From NCBI RefSeq assembly GCF_008831285.2, contig NC_045147.1, forward strand, positions 5,932,334 to 5,996,333: a DNA stretch of 64,000 bases, written 5' to 3'. The notes under the pieces were generated by a model that searched no databases, was not told where the DNA came from, and saw nothing but the letters and a program-made list of their open reading frames with translations. Positions 54,114-64,000 of the stretch are shown in pieces. This DNA comes from Nymphaea colorata (lineage: Eukaryota > Streptophyta > Magnoliopsida > Nymphaeales > Nymphaeaceae). The position numbers were made by a program, and so were the translations under genes. Numbering within the stretch: the first letter of the stretch is position 1; each line of letters opens with the position of its first letter.

Positions 54114-57100
54114 GTGGAGGAGCTTCAGGCACACGACCTTGTTGAAGGTACTTTACTTAGTGGTTCTCATATTGCTAAAGTTTTGTTTGATGCAGGGGCG
54201 ACTCATTCATTTATATCTAGTCGATTTGCTACTTCACTAGAAGTGTCGGCTAGGAAAATGCCATATGTTTTAAAAGTTGTTAGCCCTATGCATGCTCAAG
54301 AGTCATGTCACGAGTATCTACCTGATCTGGACGTGGAGATCCATCAACATCACTTATCTGCACAGTTGGTGATCATGAGTCTCAGCGAGTTCGATGTGAT
54401 TTTGGGCATGAATTGGTTATATGCGCATTACGTTAATATAGATTGCAGGAAGAAACAGATACGATTGTTGACTGATGAGATGCAACTTGTAGAATTCCAT
54501 GCTCGTAAAGCTAGTCGAACTGACAAGATAATGGTGTTTGCATTGAAAGCTAAACATTTGATAGAAAATGGAAGTGTTGCATTCTTGGTCAATGTGTTGA
54601 CCAATGAGACTGAACCAACGAGGTTACAGGAGGTTGCCATGGTGAGTGAGTATCCCGATGTGTTTCCTGAGGAACTGTCAAGTTTGCCTCCAACACGAGA
54701 AGTGGAATTCCAGATAGAGTTGTTACCAGGGATAGCTCCCATTTCTAAGGCACCATACCGAATGGCACCGGCAGAGTGAGAAGAATTGAAGAAGCAATTG
54801 CAAGAGCTCTTAGACAAGGGCTTCATCCGACCTAGTGTGTCACCGTGGGGAGCACCAGTGTTGTTTGTTAAGAAGAAAGATGGGAGGATGCGCTTGTGCA
54901 TAGATTACCGTATGCTGAATCAAGTCACCATCAAGAATAAGTATCCGCTTCCAAGAATTGAAGACTTGTTTGATCAACTCAATAATGCAAGACTGAGGAC
55001 AGGTTATCATCAACTCTTGATACGGGAGGAAAATATTGTTAAGACTGCTTTTCGAACTAGATATGGGCATTATGAATTCAGGGTCATGCCTTTTGGTTTT
55101 ACCAATGTTCCCCGCAGCGTTAATGGACCTCATGAATCAGGTGTTCCAAGACTACCTGGATCGATTTGTTAATGTTTTTGTTGATGATATTTTGGTATAC
55201 TCAGAGAGTGAGGCAGAGCATATAGATCACTTGAGAAGTGTGTTGTGCCTTTTGCGCAAGCATAAGCTTTATGCTAAATACTCAAAATGTGAATTTTGGA
55301 TAGAAAAGGTAAACTTTCTGGGACATGTAATCTCAAAGGATGGAGTATCCGTCGATCTGGCTAAGGTGTCGGCTATACAGAACTGGAGGATAACTGAGGT
55401 TAGAAACTTTTTGGGATTGGCAGGATACTATCAGAGGTTCATACAAGACTTTTCAAAAATAGCTACGCCCATGACTAAGCTATTAAGAAAAGGAGTGAAG
55501 TTTCTTTTGAATGAAGAATGTGAAAAGAGTTTTTTAACCCTGAAGGACAAGCTTACTACTGCCCCTATTCTAACGCTTCCATCGGGTCATTCTGGATTTG
55601 TGGTGTACACAGATGCATCAGGAGTCAGCTTATGCATCAAGACAGTTGAAGGTACATGAGCAACACTATCCCACTCATGATTTGGAGTTGGGAGCGGTTG
55701 TGTTTGCACTGAAAATTTGGAGACATTATCTCTATGGGGTAACATTTGAGGTGTTTACAGATCACAAGTCATTGAAGTATATATTCTCCCAAAAGGATCG
55801 AAATCTGAGGCAAAGAAGATGGATTGCATACTTAAAGGATTATGATTTTACGATATCACATCATCTAGGCAAGGCGAATGTGGTGGCTGATGCTTTGAGC
55901 AGAGCAACGTTGTGCAGTATGTTGACTCGTTCATGGACATTGTTGCAAGATGTGATAGCATGGCAGCCTTATCTTTGTGGTGAGGACAAAACAACAAAGA
56001 CGGCTTTGATACGACATCCTTTGTTGGATGAGCTTAAATTGAAGCAAAAGGAAGATTCTGATTTTGCTAAGAACATGGAAGAAAGCAAGAAGGTAAATTC
56101 TTTGTATTATCAAGATGAAGAGGGTTTCATTGCGGTTCCGACAAAGATTGTGGGTCCCTAGAGATGAAGGGGTGAAGCGACAGTTGCTTGATAAAGTTCA
56201 CAAATCAAAGTTTTCTATGCATCCTAGCAGTACAAAGATGTTTCAGAATATGAAAAAAAAAATTTGGTGGCCTGGAATGAAGCGTGAAATTGTAGAATAT
56301 GTAGCAAAGTGCTTAGTTTGCCAGCAGGTCAAAGCAGAGCATCAACGGCCAGGGGGCTTGTTGCAAGGAATTGATATCCCAGTGTGGAAATGGAAAGACA
56401 TTACGATGAATTTTGTGGTAGGTTTGCCTCACACCAGAAGACAACATAATGTCATATGGGTGATTGTTGATCGACTTACGAAGTCCGCTCATTTTCTGAC
56501 AATAAGAATTAGTCAGTCTTTAGAAAGTCTTGCAGAGTTATATATTGGCGAGATAGTGAGATTGCATGGAGTGCCAAAGTCTATCATCTCAGATCGAGAT
56601 CCACGTTTTACCTCCAAGTTTTGGGGGCAATTGCAAAAGGCATTGGGTACCAAGCTTAAGCTAAGCACAGCGTTCCACCCCCAAACTGATGGGCAATCTG
56701 AGAGGACCATTCAAACCTTAGAGGATATGTTGCGTGCATGTGTCTTAGAGTGGAAGGGAAAATGGGACAAACATGTGAAATTGGCAGAATTTGCGTATAA
56801 TAACAGTTACCATTCTAGTATTGGGATAGCACCTTTTGAGGCTTTGTATGGAAGGCTGTGCAGATCGCCAGCTTGTTGGACCGATTTGGGCGATGGCAAG
56901 ATTGAAAACCCTTTAGTATTACAACACTACATCGACCAAGTGCAATTGATAAGGAAAAAGTTGTTGACTGCTCAGAGTAGATAGAAAAGTTATGCCGACT
57001 TTCAGCGTAGAGAGTTGGCTTTTGAGGTTGGTGATCATGTGTTCTTGAAGATTTCACCTACTAAAGGTGTGTTTTGATTTGGTGTTAAGAGAAAGTTGAG

Positions 57101-57449
57101 CCCGAGGTTCATTGGACCTTTCGAAATCTTAGAGAAGATTGGAGAGGTGGCATACCGATTGGCACTACCACCTAATTTGAGTCATGTTCATGATGTTTTC
57201 CATGTTTTCCTGCTTCGAAAGTACGTACCAGATCCTATGCATGTGATCGATTTTCAAGGTATTCAGGTGCAAGATGAATTGACAATGGAAGAAAAGCATA
57301 TTAGAACTGTGGATCAAAAAGATCAAGTGCTTCGTACAAAGAGAATTCCTTTAGTGAAAGTGGAATGGCAACACCATGGCTTGAAGGAAAGCACGGGAGA
57401 ACTCGAGGAAGATATGCGAAGGAAGTACCCACATCTGTATTTGCATTGA
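54114..57449 (+). pseudogene. Gyp-c pol: protease, RT, RNase H, integrase
   Basis: Protease with VLFDAGATHSFIS (about 54177-54215). RT with [17 protein letters not shown] (about 54865-54915) and [12 protein letters not shown] (about 55176-55210), the catalytic Asp pair intact. RNase H with VYTDASG and FTDHKSLKY. Integrase with the HHCC finger H-x-SKFSMHPS ... CLVCQQVKAEHQ (about 56195-56345), core DRLTKSAHF, SDRDPRFTSKFW and HPQTDGQSERT, then the [17 protein letters not shown]-terminal fold and a [14 protein letters not shown] ... [13 protein letters not shown] tail ending at 57449. Order RT-RNase H-integrase is gypsy type. Lesions: stop at 54777, frameshift near 55105, a frame slip near 55640-55665, stop at 56159 in one frame, stops near 56982 and 57076. 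Confidence 0.93.
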
Positions 57450-57483
57450 GGTATGAACTAAATTTCAAGGACGAAATTTTATT

Positions 57484-57497
57484 TAAGGAGGGTAGGA
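57484..57497 (+). other. Gyp-c polypurine tract
   Basis: TAAGGAGGGTAGGA immediately before the 3' LTR; primer for plus-strand DNA synthesis. Confidence 0.7.
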
Positions 57498-60400
57498 TGT
57501 AACGCTCGTTTCATGTTTCAGGTCGGGTTGGAGCGGGTCCAGACCCGGACCCGATCTCCATGTGCAAGAGGGTCCCGACGTCGCCCTCTCCTCCCTCGTC
57601 TTTCCCTCTTCTCCCTTGTTTCCCCTCTCCGACTCTCCCTGAGCTACGACCGCAACATAGAGAAGAAGAAAGCGTAGGTTTGAGCAGCGGCGACGGTGGT
57701 GACATCGGCGGCTGCGGCGATGGTGCTTGGGTAAACACTCTCTCTTGTGATATTTCCCTTCTCCACCACTCCCATGCTCCCTTGCCCTCTCTGCCGCACA
57801 TTCTCTCTTTCTCTCTCTCACCACTCTCTTTTCCTTTTCCGCTAGCTCTCTCCCGCACGGTCCCTCTCCTCACTCACTCTCACCCTCGTGTTTTCTTCTC
57901 CCTTCTCACGCACTCTCACCCTCACTACCGTTTTTCCCCCTTTTTTTTTGGTCTGAACCCTCTCTCTCTCTGTTTCCCCTTTTTGCCAGCAACTCCCCTG
58001 CCCACACGCTCCCTACTTGAGCTCTCTCTCCCCATTTTATATTTGTTTTTCCTTTTTTTCCCAGCCGAGCACTCTTCCTCACTGATTTTATAACTGTTTG
58101 ATAGGATTCCAGCTTGGGGGACGTGTTCTTTTCCTGATAACAGCGATTAGAAGGTGTTAGTGGTGGAGGCAGTGATCAATTTTGGGCATTGGCACTTGAT
58201 CGAATGCTTGAGGCGGCAGCCAAGAACATTGCGGCAGTTTGGACACTAAATTTGGGGTGAGCAAGGCTAAATGTAACCTAAATTGTCGAATATTTTCTGT
58301 TAGAGCATGTATAATTATTGTTTGAGCATGCTAGAAATTAGAAGTTGATGTTTAGGGATGCATGTTAGCGACTTTGCTTTTTGGGGAAAGTTTAGGATTA
58401 TGTTAAAAAGCGATAATTCATGTATTTATTGATCTTTTAAGCTTGAGGTGTTGATTTTCGAAGCAATAGGGATGCATGGTAGAGATTGTGATGTTATGGG
58501 GAAGATTTAGAACTGTCTTGGTGAGCACGTGGCACATGTTTTTGTGAACGGGTGTATCTTGGAGTCATTTGGGGAAAGCATACGTAAGTTGGATATGACT
58601 ATGGGGTTGACGCCTCGACTAAAGAAAGCAAATGAGAATTGAGTTGTGATGGATTGATCAAAACAGTGATTTTTGACGTTTGGTGGCAACGTCAAGAGGT
58701 TAGGAGGAGGCCTATTGGAGGGCTTGTAGGTCGAAACTACCTGTCGACACCTTCTTGAGGCAATGACATGTGCCTCAATGATTTTGTTTTATGTTTTTTT
58801 GGATCGTATAGGTACACCGGGCACGTCCCACAGACCTTGGGCGACCAGTTTCGAAGCTCGAGGCATTTTGAAGAGTTTTGTAGGCGCACGACTAGTATGG
58901 CAGCATTCCAGGCAAATCCATGCCTGGGCAAATGTGTGAATGAGTGTGTTAAGTTTGTGCGCCCAGGATCAGGTCTGTCCAGACAATCCGATCCAATTCT
59001 TTTACATTCGCATGCCCAAATATACTAGGCGGTGGCATACTTGTAATTTTTTTTTTACATATTTTTGTAGAAGCTGTTGTAATTTGATTAGGTTATCTTA
59101 ATAACAGTGATTAAGGATTGCAGTGAACGAATGTGTGCATACATACAAACGATTTGATACATGATATGATTTGTTTTGAAAGACTATTAGAAGCATGTTT
59201 TGAAAATGTTACGCATTTGCATGTGCATACTAGAATTGATAACTGTTTAGGATAGATGAGGTGGGGTATCGAGTCGAGTGTCTCCTCGACCCCAATTGTG
59301 CATTAGAAAGCATCCTGTAATGATAACTGCATAGGACAGCTACGAGCTAATCACAGATCGAGACTACTCTATGTGGTTTGGCTAACTTTTTCAAAGAGGT
59401 GATTGTTGTGATAATTGATGTGAAGGTTGTGTTTTGTTGCATACACATTGCCATGGGCAATGATGCAAATGAATGAATTGGAGGGTAATTGTACCCGTAT
59501 TGTATGACAGCTAGCTATGACTCTTAAATGTTATATGTGGACCTCGTGTGGGGGCAATTGGATGTGTGGGTGCACTCTTGAAGTGAACCAACCTCATGAG
59601 CTAGTCAGTCATTTTGTGAATGTGTTTTTGTAATGATAATAGTGTATGAATAAGAGATAAGAGGCCAGTGGGTTGTGGCAATGTGTTTGGGAGACATCCC
59701 GCTTTTGCCACTGGTCTCGCATGTTTGGAGCGCAGGCGGTGCAAGGCCCCAAGGTTCTCTTGTGTGTTGTGCTTGGAGCATTGGGCTCCCGCCTTCCAAA
59801 CCTGGGTGTCCTAGGGAAGGCTGAGTATCTCTCCATGGAATTCACACACCCATGGATGAGTGCTCTACCGCTGCAGTGGATGAATGGATCCATACTGTTA
59901 TGGGCCACCACAAGGGTTGTCTCTCAGCTATGGGCCGCCCATGGTGTGCACGTGCTTGTGTTTGCATCCACATGAACTGTCAATTCACTAAAGCTAATGA
60001 AAATGAAAGTATGTGAACGAATGAATGTGATTGGTGTGCATGTGAATGATATGAATGAAATGAAATGTTTACACATGCTTTGCATGAGATTGAGATTATG
60101 TTACTGTGGCCCTTGAGTGGCCTTGATATGTCGTGGTCTATGTAAGGAGTTTTCTTGGCAAATGATGTGGTTATGCCCTGATATGACATGATGATAGATT
60201 GTTTTTATGCTTGTTCTCAAATTTGAGCCCTACCTAAGTGGGTTTGAAATTTTCCTGGCTTGTTGCCATACTGCGAAGGCTAAGCCTTCTGTTGTTTCAT
60301 TTTTCAGCTTTTGGTGGACCAAGGGCAGTAGGTTGAGCAGATGGCTTTACTCATGTCCTACTGGGGAGGTTTTGAGTATTTTGTAGCACCGGCGCGTCTT

Positions 60401-60635
60401 ATTTTGATTGTATTGATGTCTTGTTTTTGTTAGACATCAATTATATGTTTTAGGGCATTTTTGTCATACACTTAGATGTGATTTTATATGAATCAAAGTT
60501 GTTATATGAATGAAATTTCGCCTCATTGTTTTGAATAGCATAGCTCCCTCTTTTGAATTGTTGTGTTGTCACACTTTAATGCTTTATGTTAGAAAAAAAA
60601 ATGTGTTTGAGTGTCAAAAAGGTTGGGGTGTGACA
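57498..60635 (+). repeat. Gyp-c 3' LTR
   Basis: 3138 bp, TGTAACGCTCG to GGGTGTGACA. It differs from the 5' LTR by scattered substitutions (a few per cent by eye). It contains a 179-bp remnant of the Cop-6 LTR at the same site as Cop-6 in the 5' LTR, followed by a deletion of neighbouring gypsy sequence. It does not contain Cop-7. Confidence 0.92.
58947..59125 (+). repeat. truncated Cop-6 LTR inside the Gyp-c 3' LTR
   Basis: TGTTAAGTTTGTGCGCCCAGG onward to GGATTGCAGTG matches the first ~180 bases of the Cop-6 5' LTR. It is preceded by the same gagtg (58942-58946). It then passes directly to AACGAATGTGTG of the gypsy LTR, so the rest of Cop-6 plus some 70 bases of gypsy LTR are missing. Confidence 0.9.
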
Positions 60636-61490
60636 TTTCAGGTTCCTCATATCCTGGAGGCATACACTTATGTACTTCCTCTTCAAGGTCTCCATTAAGA
60701 AAAGCGTTCTTGACATCAAGTTGGTATATCTTCCACTCCTTCATCACAGCTAAGAGGATAATGACTCTGACAGTCTTCATCTTCGCAACAGGAGCAAATG
60801 TCTCCAAGTAAACAATCCCATATTTTTTACTAAACCCTTGGCCACAAGATGAGCTTTGTATCTTTCAACACTTCCACCTGGTTTGTACTTGATGGTGTAA
60901 ACCCACTTAGATCCAACCAAGTGAGCCGCCTCAAGAATCTTTACAACTTCCCATGTCATGTTTCTTATCAGGGCTTCCATCTCTTCTTGTGTTGGATAAG
61001 TCTACTTTGGATCACTCTGAGCATCAGCAACATTCTTGGGAATCATAGTCAAAGAAAGAGAAGATACAAAACATTTGTAGTCCTTGCTCAGTCTAGAATA
61101 TGAAACAAAGTTACCAATAAAATGTTGAGTACATGACCTAACACCCTTTCGCAGGGCGATGGGAAGCTCTTCACTTGCAACAACAGTCTGACTCTCTTCT
61201 TCAACAAGTTGCTTTTGAGCACGACTTGGGTCATCCAAGGAAGGACTAACTGGATTGGGAGTAGAATTCTCACCACCTGTCATCTCATCTGTACAGACTC
61301 TTTGCTTAGAGTAAACTTACCCAAATAGACGATTGCATTCCTCTTCTGTCCCAGTAGAACACTCTCCATTTTTCTCCTGTTCAGGCACCTCAATAGAAGG
61401 TCCAACAGATTCACACATGTAGTCCAAAAATCTGTAAACTGAATTTCTGGACTCGGAGAATACTGAGAATACTCTTCTTTTGACATAGAA
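60636..61490 (-). pseudogene. Cop-5 RT N-terminal part and integrase-RT linker
   Basis: Minus-strand pieces: the linker ELPIALRKGVRSCTQHFIG (about 61170-61110), MEALIRNMTWEVVKI (about 60980), GSKWVYTIKYKPGGSVERYKA, KTVRVIILLAV and [16 protein letters not shown], ending PPGYEEP at the Gyp-c insertion. Frameshifts occur near 60800-60835 and stops near 61005 and 61283. It continues on the left side of Gyp-c at 40480. Confidence 0.88.
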
Positions 61491-62945
61491 TTCTCCCCCT
61501 AAAGAGGATTCTCACCAAAATAGGAACCATGTTCAAAGAAAGTGACATCTTTGTAACATAGGCACGACCAGTGGAAGGGTCCCAACACTTGTACCCTTTT
61601 TGAGTGGAGAATAACCTAGAAATATGCCTTTAATAGACCTTGGATCAAGTTTTTTAATGTGAGGACTATGATTGTGAATAAAGCAAACATAACCAAAAAC
61701 TCAGGGTGAAAGAGAGAAAGGTTCATGACTCCCCGGTAACATAGAGTGAGGCGTCTGCCCATTCAACATACGACTAGGCAAACGATTTATAAGATACACA
61801 CTAGTCAACACAGCATCCCCCCAATACCTTTTTGGAACATGACGTTGAAAAAGAAGAGCCCGAGTCATATTCAATAACTGATGATTCTTTCATTCAACAA
61901 CTCTATTTTGAAGAGGAGTATAACTACAGGAAGTCTCATGAACAATTCCCCTTTTTCGAAAGAAGCTATCAACAGACTGACACATATATTCACGAGCATT
62001 GTCAGATCGAAAGGTCTTAACAGATGCTCCATATTGAGTTTCCACATAAGCAATGAAAGTCTCTATACGGTCTTTCAACAAGTAGACAATCGTGTTACGA
62101 GAACAATCATCTATAAAGGTGATAAAATACTGAAAACCATGACAAGAAGGAATCCCTGAAGGCCCCCACACATCAGAATGAATCATGACAAATACCTCAT
62201 TCGACCGATGGCTAGACAAAGGGTATGAAGCTCTAACATGTTTGGCCAGGTGACAGACATCACAAGACACCATGGTCATGTCTAACCTGGAACATAAATC
62301 AGGAAACAGCTGTCTAAGAAGTCCAAAAGGCAGGTGTCCAAGGCGCTCATGCCAACGGAAAATCAACTAAAGGGAGTCCTCTTTGTGCTTCGTTGCTTGG
62401 CTAACTGCCATCATAAGAACCTGAGCAGCCCCCATAGGTAAACGATATAACCCGTCAGAAGCCAGACCAATCCCAATCCTCTTCCCTATCACCAAGTCCT
62501 GCATAACACAGCGATCAGCAGAAAAGATAAGTTTGCAATTCAACTCTTTCGTGATCTTGCTAACCGACAAGAGGTTCAAGGGAAAATGGGGAACATGTAG
62601 AGCATTGTGGACTAAGAACTTGTTCAAAAGTGAGAGACTCCCTTTCCCAGCCACAGAGATAGATGAACCATCGGCAAGAGAAACATGTTCCTTTCCTGAC
62701 GAAAGCTTATACCCATGAAAGACCTTAGGATCGCCGGACATGTGGTGAGTAGCGCCACTGTTGATGATCCAATCGCCCATATGGGAATCCACCATCACGT
62801 CGATAGAACACCCAAATTTCTTCCAGAACGACACTGGTGGCGCAGAATGAGAGAGGCTGCAGACGCTGGGGACGACAGCCAGACGACGCAGCTGATGATC
62901 CAAGGCGTGAGAGCACTGGGACCGTCGGGAGAAGTCCTCAGGCAC
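61491..62945 (-). pseudogene. Cop-5 protease and integrase
   Basis: Protease with DWIINSGATHHMSGDPK (about 62780-62730), where the usual catalytic D-S-G-A reads N-S-G-A, so the protease is inactive as written. GAG-pre-integrase follows (RWHERLGHLPFGLLRQLF). The integrase core has MIHSDVWGPSGIPS, FRSDNAREYMCQ and SYTPLQNRVVE, in which G of the usual NGVAE is lost. A stop at about 62364-62366 separates protease from integrase, and the part downstream of 61890 is broken by several frameshifts. Confidence 0.87.
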
Positions 62946-63938
62946 AACTCAGCTTTAGGCCTGTCGAAGAGGGCTTCACTTGAAAAATCGTACAAAATCA
63001 TAGACACCTTCAAAAATTCTGAAATTTGAACCACAGCAAGAGCACAAGCCAAGGAGTGGACGCTCCAAATTTGGGCTGAATCCGAGCAGTCTACACTCAG
63101 GTCATTGAGCCTTGAAGTCACAGGTTGTCTGTCGCCTGCTTGAGTTAGACGCCGCCGATTTCTGCCAGATTTCGTCCATCACCTCCAGAATGCCATCTGT
63201 GGTCCGATTGATGTCAAATTAGTGGAGAGGATCTCCTAGATGTTAGGAATCGAATGGCACCAGAATCATCAAAATCCAACGGTCTGATCACCGGAAAAGT
63301 CACCAGAAACAGGGACTGGTCGGCGGCAAAGCAGAACAGTGTCTAATCAAACTTCTTGAGCTCGAAAATCACTCAGCACCGATTGACACAATTCCACTTA
63401 CCTTCGACAGATTGGTTTGTTGGGAAGCGATCAGAATCAAAAACCCCAAATGTTACAGCCGATTGAGCCCTCAATTGAAGCTCGGACAGAAACAGGCTTA
63501 GTAAGGCCTGTTAAAACTGAGTATACAGAATATGGCACGATCGTCTTCAACCGGCCCTCAAATCGGTTCTCCTTCGATCAAATCCGCTGGTAGGTCATCC
63601 ACAAGTCGATGGTGAAGAAGCTCGCAAAGGCAAACCGCCAAGAGTCGACGGTGTCCACCGAAACTTCACAGCGGCAGACGATCACCACTCAAACGGTGGT
63701 CCAATACGAGCACAAACAAAAAACTCAGAACCAAGTGGAGGAGCAGAGGGCAGCTTAGGGCGACAGCAATCTCCGACGTCAATCTGGAGAGGGCAACAAT
63801 CTCAGGCGATGCAGCCAGGCGGCGGTTGTAGTGGCGGCAACGACAGCGGCGGAACAAGAGCAGCAAGTGATGGAAAGGTCAGGGCCGAAACTCTACGACC
63901 GCAAAAAAAAATTCCCAAACTCGTTGGCTCTAATACCA
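62946..63938 (-). other. Cop-5 leader and gag remnant
   Basis: Between the primer site (63926-63938) and the protease I see only a GC-rich leader-like stretch (about 63600-63900) and no LxxxNYxxW gag core or CCHC knuckle. Gag is either deleted or too degraded to recognise. Confidence 0.6.
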
Positions 63939-64000
63939 TGTAGAAACACGAAAAATAGGAAAAAGAATACGATGAACACGATGTAACGTGGAAAAACCCT
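63939..64000 (-). repeat. Cop-5 5' LTR (partial, cut by window edge)
   Basis: The 62 bases starting TGTAGAAACACGAAAAATAGG match the start of 38851-39102 almost base for base. The remaining ~190 bases and the outer TSD are beyond the window. Confidence 0.9.

Larger units (their letters stand above)
40481..60635 (+). mobile_element. Ty3/gypsy retrotransposon Gyp-c (Tekay/Del-like), with nested copia elements
   Basis: TG...CA LTRs of about 3.0-3.1 kb flank a gypsy-order internal region (gag, protease, RT, RNase H, integrase). The 5' LTR is split into 40481-41965, 45828-45954 and 51234-52681 by two copia insertions; the 3' LTR is 57498-60635. Flanking pentamers ttcca (40476-40480) and tttca (60636-60640) fit a TSD with one transition. 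Net length without nested copies is about 11 kb. The integrase C-terminus ends in [20 protein letters not shown], resembling the degenerate chromodomain tail of Tekay/Del chromoviruses. All coding blocks are broken. Confidence 0.92.
38851..64000 (-). mobile_element. Ty1/copia retrotransposon Cop-5, split by Gyp-c, runs off right edge
   Basis: Minus-strand element. 3' LTR 38851-39102, RNase H and RT part 39103-40480; the gypsy element Gyp-c is inserted at 40481-60635; RT start, integrase and protease follow at 60636-62945; leader to 63938; the 5' LTR begins at 63939 and continues beyond the window. The primer site TGGTATTAGAGCC (minus strand) lies just inside the 5' LTR. Joining the two halves across one copy of the Gyp-c target site restores the RT reading PPGYEEP-GKSCKLRKALYGLK. 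The left flank is attag (38846-38850); the matching right copy lies outside the window. Net length seen is about 5 kb. It lacks most of gag. Confidence 0.9.

Overview
The window is nuclear DNA from a flowering plant. The evidence is a two-exon A-type cytochrome P450 with spliceosomal GT-AG introns, exon fragments of plant gene families (Dicer-like, U-box/ARM, GH38 alpha-mannosidase, bacterial-type topoisomerase I), and a dense population of Ty1/copia and Ty3/gypsy LTR retrotransposons primed by initiator-Met tRNA. The P450 exons are GC-rich in an AT-rich background, a bias common in monocots and some magnoliids; this does not fix the species. Nothing viral, bacterial, organellar, tRNA, rRNA or CRISPR was recognised.

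Layout. 1-9553 is the only part with an apparently intact host gene: a decayed small copia element (396-2239, target-site duplication gagac), a CACTA-like terminal remnant (about 4720-4789), and a CYP92-like P450 on the minus strand (4942-7693, one 1174-bp intron). 9554-23813 is a copia element (here Cop-2, TSD tacac) split in its protease/integrase region by a second copia (Cop-3, 12116-19861, TSD tgggc/taggc). Cop-3 carries three LTRs and a fragment of yet another copia. 24733-27811 is a solo LTR of a Tekay/Del-like gypsy family (TSD tgttt). 27880-31998 is the 3' part of a copia (Cop-4) cut by a second solo gypsy LTR (28404-31682).

31999-38850 is the most unusual stretch. It holds minus-strand, intron-containing exon fragments of at least four unrelated genes (GH38 mannosidase, PUB43/44-type U-box protein, TopA-type topoisomerase, DCL3-like Dicer), with nonsense codons, frame lesions and a replaced catalytic nucleophile. 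This is the pattern expected of a gene-capturing transposon such as a Helitron, though no termini are visible.

38851 to beyond the right edge is a minus-strand copia (Cop-5, same family as Cop-4). It is split at its reverse transcriptase by a complete gypsy element (Gyp-c, 40481-60635, TSD ttcca/tttca). The 5' LTR of Gyp-c in turn contains a plus-strand copia (Cop-6, 41966-45827) and a minus-strand copia (Cop-7, 45955-51233, TSD agaag). A truncated copy of the Cop-6 LTR sits at the same position in the 3' LTR of Gyp-c.

No retrotransposon reading frame in the window is intact. The relative order of insertion can be read directly from the nesting and the TSDs. All translations, alignments and family calls here were made by eye; no database search was run.
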